Below, in pieces: positions 16,496 to 25,634 of a stretch of 64,000 nt of DNA. The DNA is from Variovorax sp. PAMC 28711 (lineage in GTDB: Bacteria > Pseudomonadota > Gammaproteobacteria > Burkholderiales > Burkholderiaceae_C), in contig NZ_CP014517.1 of assembly GCF_001577265.1 (NCBI RefSeq), forward strand, positions 2,037,001-2,101,000, read 5' to 3'. The position numbers and the translations under genes were made by a program. Positions within the stretch are counted from its first letter, which is position 1; every line of letters begins with the position of its first letter. The notes under the pieces are model-generated. The model worked only from the letters and a program-made list of their open reading frames with translations, ran no database searches and was not told the origin of the DNA.

Positions 16496-18775
16496 TCAGT
16501 CGAACGAGAAGCCGAAGCCCACGCGCACGATGGCTTTGCTGCCGCCGGTCGCCCAGCCCACGCCGGCGTGCAGCGTGGTCTGGCCGTTGTCGGCGCGCTT
16601 CAGGATGTTCAGGCCGACGCCGGCCTGGCCGTTGTAGCCAGCGACCGCGCCGCTCACGTGATAGCGACCCGGCTCCACCGGTGTCACCACCGCCATCGCC
16701 GCCGAGGCCGCGATGCCGCCGGAGAGCATCTTGGTGTTGCTGTCGATCTGGTTCTGCAGACCGTTCACACGCGCGTTGGTGTACGCATTGGCACCGGCGA
16801 TGCCGCTGTTCAACTGGTTCACGTTCACCGCGTCGGTGCCAGCCACGCCGGGCGCGACGTTGCTGATGGTCGTCGGGCCGTTGCCGTTGCCCAGCGCCAC
16901 GCTGTTGTAGTTGACCGAGCCGTCCGGGTTGGTGCCGTACTTCACCGCACTCGCATCGACGTTCACCACGGCCGTCTGCACCGCCTTGAGTTGCGACACA
17001 TTGACCGCATCGCTGTCGACCGTGCCGGCCGCCACGCCATTGATCTGGCGGAACTGGCCGGTGGCTGCATCGCCCACCGAGACGCCCGCCAGGGTGCTGG
17101 TGGTCGCGTTGACGGCGGCGGTTTGCGCCGTGCTCGCGCCGGTCGGTACGTAGCCCGCTGCACCGGCCACCGTGCTGGCCACCGAGCCTGCGCCCAGTGC
17201 CACACCCCCGGCGGTGTTCACGACGCTGCCTGCGCCGATCGCCACGCCCTGCACGCCCAGTGCACTGGCCTGCGTGCCGAGCGCGATCGAATCCGCCGAC
17301 ACGCTGGTGGCCGCCTGGCCGATGGCAATGCCGCCCGGCGCAGAAACCTGCACGGTGGCGCCGTTGCCCATGCCGATGCCGTTGTTGCCATTCACAACCG
17401 TTTGCGGTCCGATGGCCACGGACTCGGCGCCAATGGCAAGGGAGTCAGGCGCGCTCGAGTTGGCGTGGAAATACTGCGTCGGCGTGACCGCAAAGGATTG
17501 CAGCGCGCTGGAAAGCTGACGGATCGTCACGGCATCCTGCGCTTGCGTGCCGTCCGCCACGTTGGTGATCTGGCGGTACCCGGTCGCATTGCCGACCGAC
17601 ACAGCGCCGAGCAGCGCCTTGTCGGTGGTGTTGTAGTTGATGAGCGAGCTGCCGGCCGGGAGGGTGCCGGTGGTGCCGGCGATGGCGCGATCGGAGACCG
17701 AATCGGCACCCAGCGCAACGGCGCCCACCACGGACGAACTGCTCAACGCACCCAGCGCAGTGCTGCGCTCGGCCGAAGCCTTGGCGCCCGCGCCGTAGAC
17801 GCTGGACAGCACGCCGGAGGCCACGGAGTCGGTGGTGCCGCTCAGCGTCACGGAATTGGGGTCCGTGCCGGTGTAGGGAACCCCGCCGACGTAGTAGACA
17901 CGGCCACCCGTGGCCGTCGAGTAGTTCGCCGAGGCCGTCACCGCGCTGCCCACGGCATTGGCACCCAGACCCGAAGCAACGGAATTGGCACCCAGCGCCT
18001 GTGACCGGTAGCCGGAGGCATTCGCCAACCGACCCATGCCGATGGCCATGCTGCCGGTCGCGACCGCGGACTGGCCGAGTGCCACCGTCGAAAAATTGCT
18101 GGACGTCGTGGCGTCGCCGATGGCCACCGCGCCGTTGCCGGCAGAGTTGGATGCAAAACCGATCGCGATGCCCAGACGCACCGAGGCGGTGCCGCCAATG
18201 GCGATGGTGTTTTGTGCCAGCGATTGGGCGCCGGCCCCGATGGCCACAAGGCCGCCATTGCTGGCGTTGGCATTGATACCGAGCGCCACGCTCTGGTCGG
18301 TGGCCGCCACCGCATTGGGACCGGCAGCCAGAGAATTCACGCCGGTCGCACCCGAGTTGGCAAGCGTCGAGTTGCCCACCACCGTCGAGTTGACGTGAAA
18401 GTAAGGCGTTTCATCCACGCTGATCCACTGCCCGTTCTTCCAGACGGCCATGCCTTCCTGCAGGCCATTCGCGCCAGTGGTTGCGGTGGTGTTGTAGACC
18501 ATCATGCCTTCGACCGGCACGTTGCCGTTCAGGCCCCAAGTCACGCGGTCGGTGACGGCGACTCGGGGCATGGACACACCGCGGTTCGTACTCTCGACCT
18601 CCAGCATCGACCCCGGGTTGATGGTGGTCGGGTTGTCGCCGACCTTGACTTGCGCGTTGACGGGGCCCGCGAGCAGGCTTGCCGCAAAGACGGCCGCGCC
18701 GAGCGCGGTGGCCGTCAGGCGAGGGCTGTGGAGGCCACGCGAAGCGCGCGGCGTGGACGTAGTTGACAGGCTCAA
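16496..18775 (-). CDS. Trimeric autotransporter adhesin (YadA family)
   Basis: A 759-residue type Vc secreted adhesin. Residues 1-41 are a signal peptide ending at GPVNAQ. Residues 50-125 form an unusual module (MLEVESTNRGVSMPRV, GMMVYNTT, VWKNGQW). From about 135 on there are many YadA-head repeats of the SVALG/AVAIG type. Three neck/HIM-like connectors follow (for example DAVNVSQLK and DAVNVNQLN), then a short coiled coil, and a C-terminal four-strand beta-barrel anchor (residues 685-759) ending in VRVGFGFSFD with the terminal aromatic. It should trimerise in the outer membrane and bind surfaces or other cells. It is the first gene of a pair with the BamE-like/OmpA lipoprotein. Confidence 0.93.
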   Translation of the reverse strand: MSLSTTSTPRASRGLHSPRLTATALGAAVFAASLLAGPVNAQVKVGDNPTTINPGSMLEVESTNRGVSMPRVAVTDRVTWGLNGNVPVEGMMVYNTTATTGANGLQEGMAVWKNGQWISVDETPYFHVNSTVVGNSTLANSGATGVNSLAAGPNAVAATDQSVALGINANASNGGLVAIGAGAQSLAQNTIAIGGTASVRLGIAIGFASNSAGNGAVAIGDATTSSNFSTVALGQSAVATGSMAIGMGRLANASGYRSQALGANSVASGLGANAVGSAVTASANYSTATGGRVYYVGGVPYTGTDPNSVTLSGTTDSVASGVLSSVYGAGAKASAERSTALGALSSSSVVGAVALGADSVSDRAIAGTTGTLPAGSSLINYNTTDKALLGAVSVGNATGYRQITNVADGTQAQDAVTIRQLSSALQSFAVTPTQYFHANSSAPDSLAIGAESVAIGPQTVVNGNNGIGMGNGATVQVSAPGGIAIGQAATSVSADSIALGTQASALGVQGVAIGAGSVVNTAGGVALGAGSVASTVAGAAGYVPTGASTAQTAAVNATTSTLAGVSVGDAATGQFRQINGVAAGTVDSDAVNVSQLKAVQTAVVNVDASAVKYGTNPDGSVNYNSVALGNGNGPTTISNVAPGVAGTDAVNVNQLNSGIAGANAYTNARVNGLQNQIDSNTKMLSGGIAASAAMAVVTPVEPGRYHVSGAVAGYNGQAGVGLNILKRADNGQTTLHAGVGWATGGSKAIVRVGFGFSFD

Positions 18776-18901
18776 TTGAAACTCCTCGTTGATTGGCTGC
18801 CAAATTCGCCGGGGGCCCGGAAGGCAGTGGGCGCGAGTGTCAGAGCGGGGATATCAACGGAGAAGGTACAAATTCACGTCGGCAGGTTTCGGAGCCACAT
18901 T

Positions 18902-19014
18902 TGTCAATTACATGTGATGTGCATCACGGTATTTCGCTTGCAAACGCGGCCAAAAGCGCTCAAAGAATGTCAACCAATTGTCAATTTACGGGATCTCGCC
19001 TATCAGAATTGACA
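18902..19014. repeat. TGTCAATT repeats upstream of the adhesin gene
   Basis: TGTCAATT occurs at 18902-18909 and 18979-18986, and its reverse complement AATTGACA at 19007-19014. The second copy is part of an 11-bp palindrome, AATTGTCAATT. Three copies in about 110 bp of intergenic DNA suggest binding sites for an unidentified regulator. Chance in an AT-rich stretch is the alternative. Confidence 0.4.
18913..18928. promoter_or_regulatory. CRP-like palindromic site
   Basis: TGTGATGTGCATCACG matches the CRP consensus TGTGA-N6-TCACA at 9 of 10 defined bases. It lies about 138 bp before the start of the adhesin gene, a normal distance for activation or repression. Whether a CRP/Vfr-type protein acts here cannot be seen in the window. 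Confidence 0.45.
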
Positions 19015-19097
19015 GGACCGGATCCAAATTGAGGGCGAAGGCCATCCCGAAATGTGTCCTGCCCAAAGCGGACGATTGCGCGCTGCACTCACCGGAA

Positions 19098-21101
19098 TCA
19101 AACGGCCGCCACGGCGGCGCGGTCGGCCGCGAACGCCACGAACCAGTCGAGGCTCACCGGGTTGGCCATCGCCTCCCTGTTGACCACCTTCTCGATCGGC
19201 TGGCCGAGCAGCAGCTTCTTGATGGGCAGCTCCTGCTTCTTGCCGGACAGCGTGCGTGGAATCTCGGCGACCTGGAAGATGTCGTTGGGCAGGAAGCGCG
19301 GCGAGAGCGAGGTCTTGATCGCGGCGTTCAGCTTGCCGCGCATCGCGTCGTCCAGCGCCAGGCCGGGGCGCAGCACGACGAAGAGCGGCATGTAGCTGTC
19401 GCGGCCCAGGTATTCGAGATCGACGACCATCGAGTCGAGCACCTCGGGCAAGCCTTCGACGGCGCTGTAGATCTCGCTGGTGCCCATGCGCAAACCCTGC
19501 CGGTTGATGGTCGCGTCGCTGCGGCCGTAGATGATGCAGCCGCCGTCTTCGCCGATCTTCAGCCAGTCGCCGTGCCGCCACACGCCGGGGTAGGTGTCGA
19601 AGTAGCTCGACAGATAACGCGCATTGCCCTCGTCGCCCCAAAAGTAGAGCGGCATCGACGGCATGGGCTTGGTGCACACGAGCTCGCCGACTTCGCCGAT
19701 GACGGGCTCGCCGTTCTCGTCCCACGCCTCGACCGCGTGGCCAAGCTGCCGACACTGCATCTGGCCCGGCACTTCGGGCAGTTCCCGGTTGCCGCCGACG
19801 AAGGCGCCGCAGAAGTCGGTGCCGCCCGAAATGTTGCACCACCAGATGTCTTTTGAGCCGGCCGCCTGGAACTGCGCGGTGCCCCAGCGCTGCACTTCTT
19901 CGGACAAGGGCGAGCCGGTCGAGCCGAGCGCCCGCACGTGCGACAGGTCGCCGCAGTCGGCGGTGCGCACGCCGGCCTTCATGCAGTTGGTGAAGTACGC
20001 CGCGCCCGCGCCGAAGAAGGTGACCTTGTGCCTGGCCACGAAGCGCCAGAGCACGCCCCAATCGGGCTTGTCCTTGCTGCCGGCCGGATGGCCGTCGTAG
20101 ATGACGATGGTCGAGCCGAAGGCGAGCCCTGCAAGCTGGCAGTTCCACATGACCCAGCCGGTCGAGCTGTACCAGTGGAAGCGTTCGCCGAAGTTGTTGG
20201 CGCTGTAGCTCGGGCCCGGATCGTTGTGCAGTCCGCAGGCGTACATCGTCATGATGATGCCGCCTTGACCGTGCACGATGGGTTTCGGCAGGCCGGTGGT
20301 GCCGCTCGAATAGACGATCCAGATCGGGTGGTCGAAGGGCAGCCACTCGGGCTCGAAGGCGGCGACCTCGGCGTCGTCGCGGGCGATGGCGCCGAGCCAA
20401 TCGGCGTCGGCCTCGACCGGGGCGAGCGCATACGGCGTCTCGAGCAGCAACAGTTTCTTCACGCTCGGCAACGCAGCGCGCAGTTCGCGCACGACGGCGC
20501 TGCGGTCGATGGCCTTGCCGCCGTAGTGCACGCCGTCGGCGGCGATCAGCACCTTGGGTTCGATCTGGCGGAAGCGGTCGACCACCGCGGCGGTGCCCAT
20601 GTCGGGCGCACACACGCTCCACACCGCGCCGATGCTCGAACACGCGAGGAACGCGACCATCGTTTCGGGCACGTTCGGCAGGTAGGCCGCGACGCGGTCG
20701 CCGCGCTCGACGCCGAGCGACTTCAGCGTGAGCGCGACCGAGGCGATCTGGCGCTTGAGCTCGGGCCACGACATCTCGCGCACCTCGCCGAGTTCGTTGT
20801 CGCTGACGATCGCCGGCATGCCGGCCGCATGGGCCGCCTCGACATGGCGCAGCACTTCACGCGCGTAGTTGGCCTTGGCGCCGGGGAACCACACGGCGCC
20901 GGGCATCTTCTCTTCGACCAGCACCGCGGTGTGCGGCGTGGGCGATTGCATGCGGTGGTAGTCCCAGATGCTCTGCCAGAAGGCATCGAGATCGGTAACC
21001 GACCAGCGCCACAGCGCGTCGTAGGAATCGAAGGTGAGGCCGCGCGTGTCGCGCAGCCAGTTTTGATAGAGACGGATCTGGGGAATGTGGGGCGCTGTCA
21101 T
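19098..21101 (-). CDS. aacS: Acetoacetyl-CoA synthetase
   Basis: A 667-residue member of the acyl-adenylate-forming family. It activates acetoacetate with ATP and CoA, typically to salvage ketone bodies or polyhydroxybutyrate breakdown products. Motifs are the phosphate loop YSSGTTGLPKPI, the GTDFCG and HGDW segments, and the C-terminal lysine region TLSGKKQELPIKK. Length (about 650-670) and the N-terminal ACAS_N region separate AacS from acetyl-CoA synthetase. It stands alone: no thiolase or hydroxybutyrate dehydrogenase lies nearby. It is divergent from a glutathione S-transferase gene, with about 100 bp between starts. Confidence 0.92.
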   Translation of the reverse strand: MTAPHIPQIRLYQNWLRDTRGLTFDSYDALWRWSVTDLDAFWQSIWDYHRMQSPTPHTAVLVEEKMPGAVWFPGAKANYAREVLRHVEAAHAAGMPAIVSDNELGEVREMSWPELKRQIASVALTLKSLGVERGDRVAAYLPNVPETMVAFLACSSIGAVWSVCAPDMGTAAVVDRFRQIEPKVLIAADGVHYGGKAIDRSAVVRELRAALPSVKKLLLLETPYALAPVEADADWLGAIARDDAEVAAFEPEWLPFDHPIWIVYSSGTTGLPKPIVHGQGGIIMTMYACGLHNDPGPSYSANNFGERFHWYSSTGWVMWNCQLAGLAFGSTIVIYDGHPAGSKDKPDWGVLWRFVARHKVTFFGAGAAYFTNCMKAGVRTADCGDLSHVRALGSTGSPLSEEVQRWGTAQFQAAGSKDIWWCNISGGTDFCGAFVGGNRELPEVPGQMQCRQLGHAVEAWDENGEPVIGEVGELVCTKPMPSMPLYFWGDEGNARYLSSYFDTYPGVWRHGDWLKIGEDGGCIIYGRSDATINRQGLRMGTSEIYSAVEGLPEVLDSMVVDLEYLGRDSYMPLFVVLRPGLALDDAMRGKLNAAIKTSLSPRFLPNDIFQVAEIPRTLSGKKQELPIKKLLLGQPIEKVVNREAMANPVSLDWFVAFAADRAAVAAV

Positions 21102-21202
21102 GGCGCCCGAGGGTACCGAGCCCGGCGCCCGCGGTGTGAGCGGGAATGCCCCATCTGTCCCGCGGGCGACGCCATCGCACGCCCCGCGCTACAGTGGCCG
21201 GC

Positions 21203-21910
21203 ATGAACGATCTCTCGACCTTCCCCATCACGAAGAAGTGGCCCGCCCTGCACCCGGACCGCCTCCAGCTCTACTCGCTGCCGACCCCCAACGGCGTCAA
21301 GGCGTCGATCATGCTGGAGGAGAGCGGCCTCGCCTACGAAGTGCACCGTGTCGACTTTGGTGCCAACGACCAGACCTCGCCGGAGTTCCTGTCGCTCTAT
21401 CCGAACAACAAGATCCCGGCCATCCTCGATCCGGACGGGCCCGGCGGCCAGCCGCTGGCACTGTTCGAATCGGGTGCAATCCTGCTGTACCTCGCCGAGA
21501 AAACCGGCCAGTTTCTGCCCAAGGGTGCAGCTGCGCGCTACCAGACCATTCAATGGGTGATGTGGCAGATGGGCGGCGTCGGTCCGATGTTCGGCCAGCT
21601 CGGCTTCTTCAACAAGTTCGCCGGCAAGGATTACGAAGACAAACGTCCACGCGACCGCTACGTCGCCGAATCGAAGCGCCTGCTCGGCGTGCTCGACCAG
21701 CACCTCGCCGGCCGTGACTGGATCATGGGCGACGACTACACGATCGCCGACATCGCGACCTTCCCGTGGATCCGCAACCTCATCGGCTTCTACGAAGCGG
21801 GCGAGCTGGTCGGCTTCCAGGATTTCGCGAACGTGGCGCGCGTGCTGGCCGCCTTTGTCGCGCGGCCGGCGGTGGCCCGCGGCCTCGCGATTCCGCCCGC
21901 GCCGGTCTGA
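21203..21910 (+). CDS. Glutathione S-transferase, YfcG/Ure2-like
   Basis: A 235-residue cytosolic glutathione S-transferase. The thioredoxin-like domain spans residues 18-105 (LQLYSLPTPNGVKASIMLEE, NKIPAILD with the conserved cis-Pro, and ALFESGAILLYLAEK with the glutathione-binding ES pair). An all-helical domain with the DYTIADIATFPW signature follows. The T-P-N-G-x-K start of the active site resembles the nu-class YfcG/YghU group, which act as disulfide reductases rather than classic transferases. The exact substrate is unknown. The start at 21203 has only a weak ribosome binding site. Confidence 0.88.
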   Translation: MNDLSTFPITKKWPALHPDRLQLYSLPTPNGVKASIMLEESGLAYEVHRVDFGANDQTSPEFLSLYPNNKIPAILDPDGPGGQPLALFESGAILLYLAEKTGQFLPKGAAARYQTIQWVMWQMGGVGPMFGQLGFFNKFAGKDYEDKRPRDRYVAESKRLLGVLDQHLAGRDWIMGDDYTIADIATFPWIRNLIGFYEAGELVGFQDFANVARVLAAFVARPAVARGLAIPPAPV

Positions 21911-21926
21911 CGCCGGCAGGCAGTCG

Positions 21927-23231
21927 CTAGGGCGTCCGCGCGGACCTCGCCGGCTTCGGGTCCGGCTTGCCGCCGAAGATCTGCTCGACCTGCTGCCCGA
22001 TGCGCGCGCCGATCGCGGTGCCCACGCCCGGCATCACCGCACTGCCGATGGCCGCGCCGGTGAGCGCGCCGCCCGTGATCGACAGCTGCGGCGCATCGAG
22101 CGTGCCGCCCAGCTTGAGCGGCACCCCGACCACGCCGTCGACCAGGTCGACCGCCACATCGCCGTCGAGCTGGCGGTTGAGCACGCGCGCACTGCCGGTG
22201 GCGGTGAGCAGGCCGGAACGGGCGCGCATGCCGGTGTAGCGCAGCGCCATGCCATCGTCGGTGGCCTGGGTGTCGAGCGTGCCGGTGAGCGCGTCGAGCA
22301 CGGTCTGGCCGTCGCGCTCCATGCCGGCCGTGCGCACCGCCTTGGCGAGGTCGAAGCGCAGCACGGTGGCCGGCTTGACGACGAAGCGCGTGCGGGTGTG
22401 CAGCGACCGCGCCATGGCGGCCGGGTCTTCGCCGCTGGCGTCGATCTCCGTGCGCCCTTGCAGCTTGCCTTTCACTGCGCTGTTGCGTCCAAAAGCAGCG
22501 ACCAGTTGCGCGATGTCGACGTTGACGGCTTCGAGTTCCGCATGCGCCGAGAGGCCCGTCTTGCCGCCGATGTCGAGCGTGGTCGTGCCGTTCCACGTGC
22601 CGCCTCCCACATCGATCAAGGTGCGCCAGCGATCAGCGTCGCCCTCGCGCTCGAGGCGCAGCCGGGTCATCGGGTCGACGTTCGCACGGCGGCCCTCGGC
22701 GCGGCGCGGACGCCAGCCGGGATCGAACTCGACATCGCCTTCGTACGCGAGCGCGATGCCGCGGCGATCGATCCATGTCAGGTCGGTGAACTGCACGCGC
22801 TCGACGGGCCGCTCGGCCAGCGCCCAGCCGTTGCCGGTGGCGGCTGCCTCCACGGCGCCGTCCCCGCGCCCGCGGAAGGCGCGCACCGAATCGCGCGGGA
22901 ACACCGCGCCGTCGATGTCGATCTCGTCGATGGCAACGCGCCGGTTCCACAGCGCACTCAGCTGCGGACGCAGCGCGATGCGGCGCACGGTGATCGGCTT
23001 GTCCTGCACGGTGGCGATGCCGTCGATCACCACCACCGGCACCGGCCGGAGCGCCCAGTGGACGCGGTCGACCTTCAGTCCGATGCCGGAGCGCTTTTCG
23101 AATTCGGTCTGCAGGCGCGCCGCCAGTTCGGCATCGCTCGGAAGCCACCACGCCACCAGCCCCGCGGTCACGAGCATGAGCAGCACGAGCACGGCAAGCA
23201 CGCTGGCGGTCCATCGTTGCGCACGGGTCAT
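21927..23231 (-). CDS. AsmA-like membrane-anchored protein with C-terminal glycine zipper
   Basis: A 434-residue protein with one N-terminal membrane helix (residues 9-28) and a long beta-rich periplasmic part. The pattern of short strands and the C-terminal DGVVGVPLKLGGTLDAPQLS block is typical of the AsmA/DUF748 group, whose members help move phospholipid toward the outer membrane or limit membrane protein assembly. The tail (about residues 390-425) has a glycine-zipper series, GAAIGSAVMPGVGTAIGARIG, not usual for AsmA and able to insert into or pack on a membrane. The function is inferred from family only. Confidence 0.75.
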   Translation of the reverse strand: MTRAQRWTASVLAVLVLLMLVTAGLVAWWLPSDAELAARLQTEFEKRSGIGLKVDRVHWALRPVPVVVIDGIATVQDKPITVRRIALRPQLSALWNRRVAIDEIDIDGAVFPRDSVRAFRGRGDGAVEAAATGNGWALAERPVERVQFTDLTWIDRRGIALAYEGDVEFDPGWRPRRAEGRRANVDPMTRLRLEREGDADRWRTLIDVGGGTWNGTTTLDIGGKTGLSAHAELEAVNVDIAQLVAAFGRNSAVKGKLQGRTEIDASGEDPAAMARSLHTRTRFVVKPATVLRFDLAKAVRTAGMERDGQTVLDALTGTLDTQATDDGMALRYTGMRARSGLLTATGSARVLNRQLDGDVAVDLVDGVVGVPLKLGGTLDAPQLSITGGALTGAAIGSAVMPGVGTAIGARIGQQVEQIFGGKPDPKPARSARTP

Positions 23232-23331
23232 CGCCCAAGCTTAGCGCGCGCCGGGCGGCGGCGGCTGTCGGCGGCGCGCCCGACAACGGTGCCGACCGCT
23301 ATAGTTTTGCCAATCTTTCTCTGGAGCGTTC

Positions 23332-23757
23332 ATGCCCATCTGGCAAAAACCCGTGTCTGTCGACGAGCTGAATTCGCACAGCGCCAATACGGCCGTGTCC
23401 CATCTCGGCATCGAGTTCCTCGAATTCGGCGATGACTTCCTTCGGGCGCGCGTGCCGGTCGACAAGCGCACCGTGCAGCCCTTCGGCCTGCTGCACGGCG
23501 GCGTGTCGGTCGTGCTGGCCGAAACGCTCGGCTCGATGGGCGCCTATTACGCGTCGCCCGAAGGCCACCGGGCCGTCGGGCTCGACATCAACGCCAACCA
23601 CCTGCGTTCGGCAACCAGTGGCTGGGTCACCGGCACCGCGCGCCCGGTGCACCGCGGCCGGACCACGCAGGTCTGGCAGATCGACATGACGAACGATGCG
23701 GGCGAGCTGACCTGCGTTTCGCGCATCACGATGGCGATGTTGCTGCCGCGAAAGTAG
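23332..23757 (+). CDS. Hotdog-fold thioesterase (MenI/YdiI-like)
   Basis: A 141-residue hotdog thioesterase of the PaaI/MenI branch. The catalytic glutamate lies in GGVSVVLAETLGS, preceded by FGLLHGG, and the CoA-contacting region is AVGLDINANHLRS. Relatives hydrolyse DHNA-CoA, benzoyl-CoA or phenylacetyl-CoA derivatives, and the substrate is not decided by the sequence. GGAG lies near the start. The nucleobase permease follows 40 bp downstream on the same strand but is functionally unrelated. Confidence 0.87.
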   Translation: MPIWQKPVSVDELNSHSANTAVSHLGIEFLEFGDDFLRARVPVDKRTVQPFGLLHGGVSVVLAETLGSMGAYYASPEGHRAVGLDINANHLRSATSGWVTGTARPVHRGRTTQVWQIDMTNDAGELTCVSRITMAMLLPRK

Positions 23758-23797
23758 CAGCGGCCTCTTCGACGAAAACCACAACGAGAGACAAAAA

Positions 23798-25084
23798 ATG
23801 AGTGCACTTTTCAGCTGGCGCGAAGTCGCCATGACGCCGGGCAGCGTCGTCGCGCCCGACGAGCGCCTGCCTTGGCCGCAAACCGCCGCCATGGGCGTGC
23901 AACACGTCATCGCGATGTTCGGCGCGACGGTGCTGGCGCCGATCCTGATGGGGTTCAGTCCCAACATCGCAATCCTGATGAGCGGCGTCGGCACGCTCAT
24001 CTTCTTCTTCATCACCGGCGGACGGGTGCCGAGTTATCTGGGCTCCAGCTTCGCGTTCATCGGCGTGGTGATCGCGGCCAGCGGCTACGCCGGCAAGGGG
24101 CCGAACACGAACATCGCGGTCGCGCTGGGCGGCATCGTGGCGTGCGGCGCGGTCTACCTCCTGATCGGCGTGCTGGTGCAGGCAATCGGCACCGGCTGGA
24201 TCGAGCGCTTCATGCCGCCGGTGGTGACCGGTGCGGTGGTCGCGGTGATCGGACTCAACCTGGCGAGCGTGCCGGTCAAGAACATGGCCGCCGGCAACTT
24301 CGATGCATGGATGCAGGCGGTCACCTTCCTGTGCGTCGGCCTGGTCGCGGTGTTCGCGCGTGGGATGGTCCAGCGGCTCCTGATCCTCGTCGGGCTCGTC
24401 CTCGCGACGCTGGTCTACGCGGTATTGACGAACGGCCTCGCGCTCGGCAAGCCGGTCGATCTCTCCGGCATCGCGAGCGCGGCCTGGTTTGGCCTGCCGG
24501 CCTTCACCACGCCGGTCTTCACCGGCAATGCGATGCTGCTGATCGCGCCGGTCGCGATCATCCTCGTGGCCGAAAACCTCGGCCACCTGAAAGCCGTGAC
24601 CGCCATGACCGGCCGCAACCTCGACCGCTACATGGGCCGCGCCTTCATCGGCGACGGCGTGGCGACGGTGGTCAGCGGCGGGGTCGGCGGCACGGGCGTG
24701 ACCACCTATGCCGAGAACATCGGGGTGATGGCGGCGACGCGCATCTACTCGACGGCGGTCTTCGTGGTGGCAGCCCTGATTGCCCTGTTGCTGGGGTTCT
24801 CGCCCAAGTTCGGCGCGCTGATCCAGGCCATTCCACTGCCGGTGATGGGTGGCGTGAGCATCGTGGTGTTTGGGTTGATTGCGGTGGCGGGCGCCAAGAT
24901 CTGGGTCGACAACAAGGTCGACTTTTCCGAGAACCGCAACCTCATCGTTGCCGCGATCACGCTGATCATCGGCACCGGCGACTTCACGCTCAAGTTCGGC
25001 CAGTTCGCATTGGGCGGCATCGGCACCGCGACCTTCGGTGCCATCCTGCTGTGGGCCTTGCTCGGGCGTTCGCGCAACGCCTGA
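23798..25084 (+). CDS. NCS2-family uracil/nucleobase permease
   Basis: A 428-residue inner-membrane transporter with 12-14 hydrophobic segments, of the nucleobase-cation symporter 2 family. Substrate-site marks are the TM8 glutamate in AENLGHLKAV and the TM10 segment GVGGTGVTTYAENIGVMA. The SSFAF segment of TM3 is also present. These features resemble the uracil permeases UraA/RutG more than the xanthine or urate group. No rut, upp or other pyrimidine gene lies in the window, so the substrate stays a family-level guess. A purine-rich stretch (ACGAGAGACAAAAA) precedes the ATG. Confidence 0.88.
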   Translation: MSALFSWREVAMTPGSVVAPDERLPWPQTAAMGVQHVIAMFGATVLAPILMGFSPNIAILMSGVGTLIFFFITGGRVPSYLGSSFAFIGVVIAASGYAGKGPNTNIAVALGGIVACGAVYLLIGVLVQAIGTGWIERFMPPVVTGAVVAVIGLNLASVPVKNMAAGNFDAWMQAVTFLCVGLVAVFARGMVQRLLILVGLVLATLVYAVLTNGLALGKPVDLSGIASAAWFGLPAFTTPVFTGNAMLLIAPVAIILVAENLGHLKAVTAMTGRNLDRYMGRAFIGDGVATVVSGGVGGTGVTTYAENIGVMAATRIYSTAVFVVAALIALLLGFSPKFGALIQAIPLPVMGGVSIVVFGLIAVAGAKIWVDNKVDFSENRNLIVAAITLIIGTGDFTLKFGQFALGGIGTATFGAILLWALLGRSRNA

Positions 25085-25103
25085 GTCGCCCAGTCAGTTG
25101 AGT

Positions 25104-25433
25104 CTAGAGAGCGCCGGCGCCCGGCCGGGCGGCGGTCGCGTGGCTTCGGGTGCGCATGCGGAAGGTCGCGATCAACCGCTGCATGAGCTCGTCGTACAAC
25201 CCGAGCGGGTCGCGCACCAGTCGCGACACCGGATAGTCGCCCAGCGAAATCCCGTCGTATCGGATGTGCACGCTCTCGAAGTAGTGCTGGAGCGCCTTGC
25301 CGGCGTCGTAGAGACAGCGCTCGGTCGAGGCGAACAACTCCTGCGGTTTGGGAAGCGTTGCCAGGAGCTGGGCACTGAGCGAATAGGTGAAAGCATCGCT
25401 GCCGGCCCTGCGGAGATCGAGAATCGGCTGCAT
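25104..25433 (-). CDS. Hypothetical protein, 109 aa
   Basis: A 109-residue soluble protein that I do not recognise. The first 75 residues have a balanced, helical composition (LPKPQELFASTERCLYDAGK and HYFESVHIRYDG are typical bits), and the last 15 are Arg/Ala/Gly-rich and probably disordered. It is divergent from minC with a 201-bp gap (25434-25634) that must carry the min promoter. The gap itself shows no other gene. Composition supports a real gene, but the ribosome binding site is weak. Confidence 0.55.
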   Translation of the reverse strand: MQPILDLRRAGSDAFTYSLSAQLLATLPKPQELFASTERCLYDAGKALQHYFESVHIRYDGISLGDYPVSRLVRDPLGLYDELMQRLIATFRMRTRSHATAARPGAGAL

Positions 25434-25634
25434 CGCGCTTCCAGGTTTGATTCGGAGGCCGCAGTTTCCGGAGACTTGGCCGTCATGCGTGTAGGCGCAA
25501 CCCGACTTTGCACAGCAGAAAAAGTGCAACGGCATGCAACAGCTGTACGCGCTGGCGCTTCCAGAGGTCCGCTTCCCCTCGAAGCGCCCTGTGGGGCCCG
25601 GTAGACTCCAACGCTTTTCGGACGACGTTTTCCA

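Larger units (their letters stand above)
18776..19097. other. 322-bp AT-richer intergenic region upstream of the adhesin
   Basis: No gene is seen here. The stretch from about 18840 to 19020 is clearly richer in A and T than the flanks. It contains a CRP-like palindrome and three copies of TGTCAATT, annotated separately. It should hold the promoter of the minus-strand adhesin gene. Confidence 0.6.
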
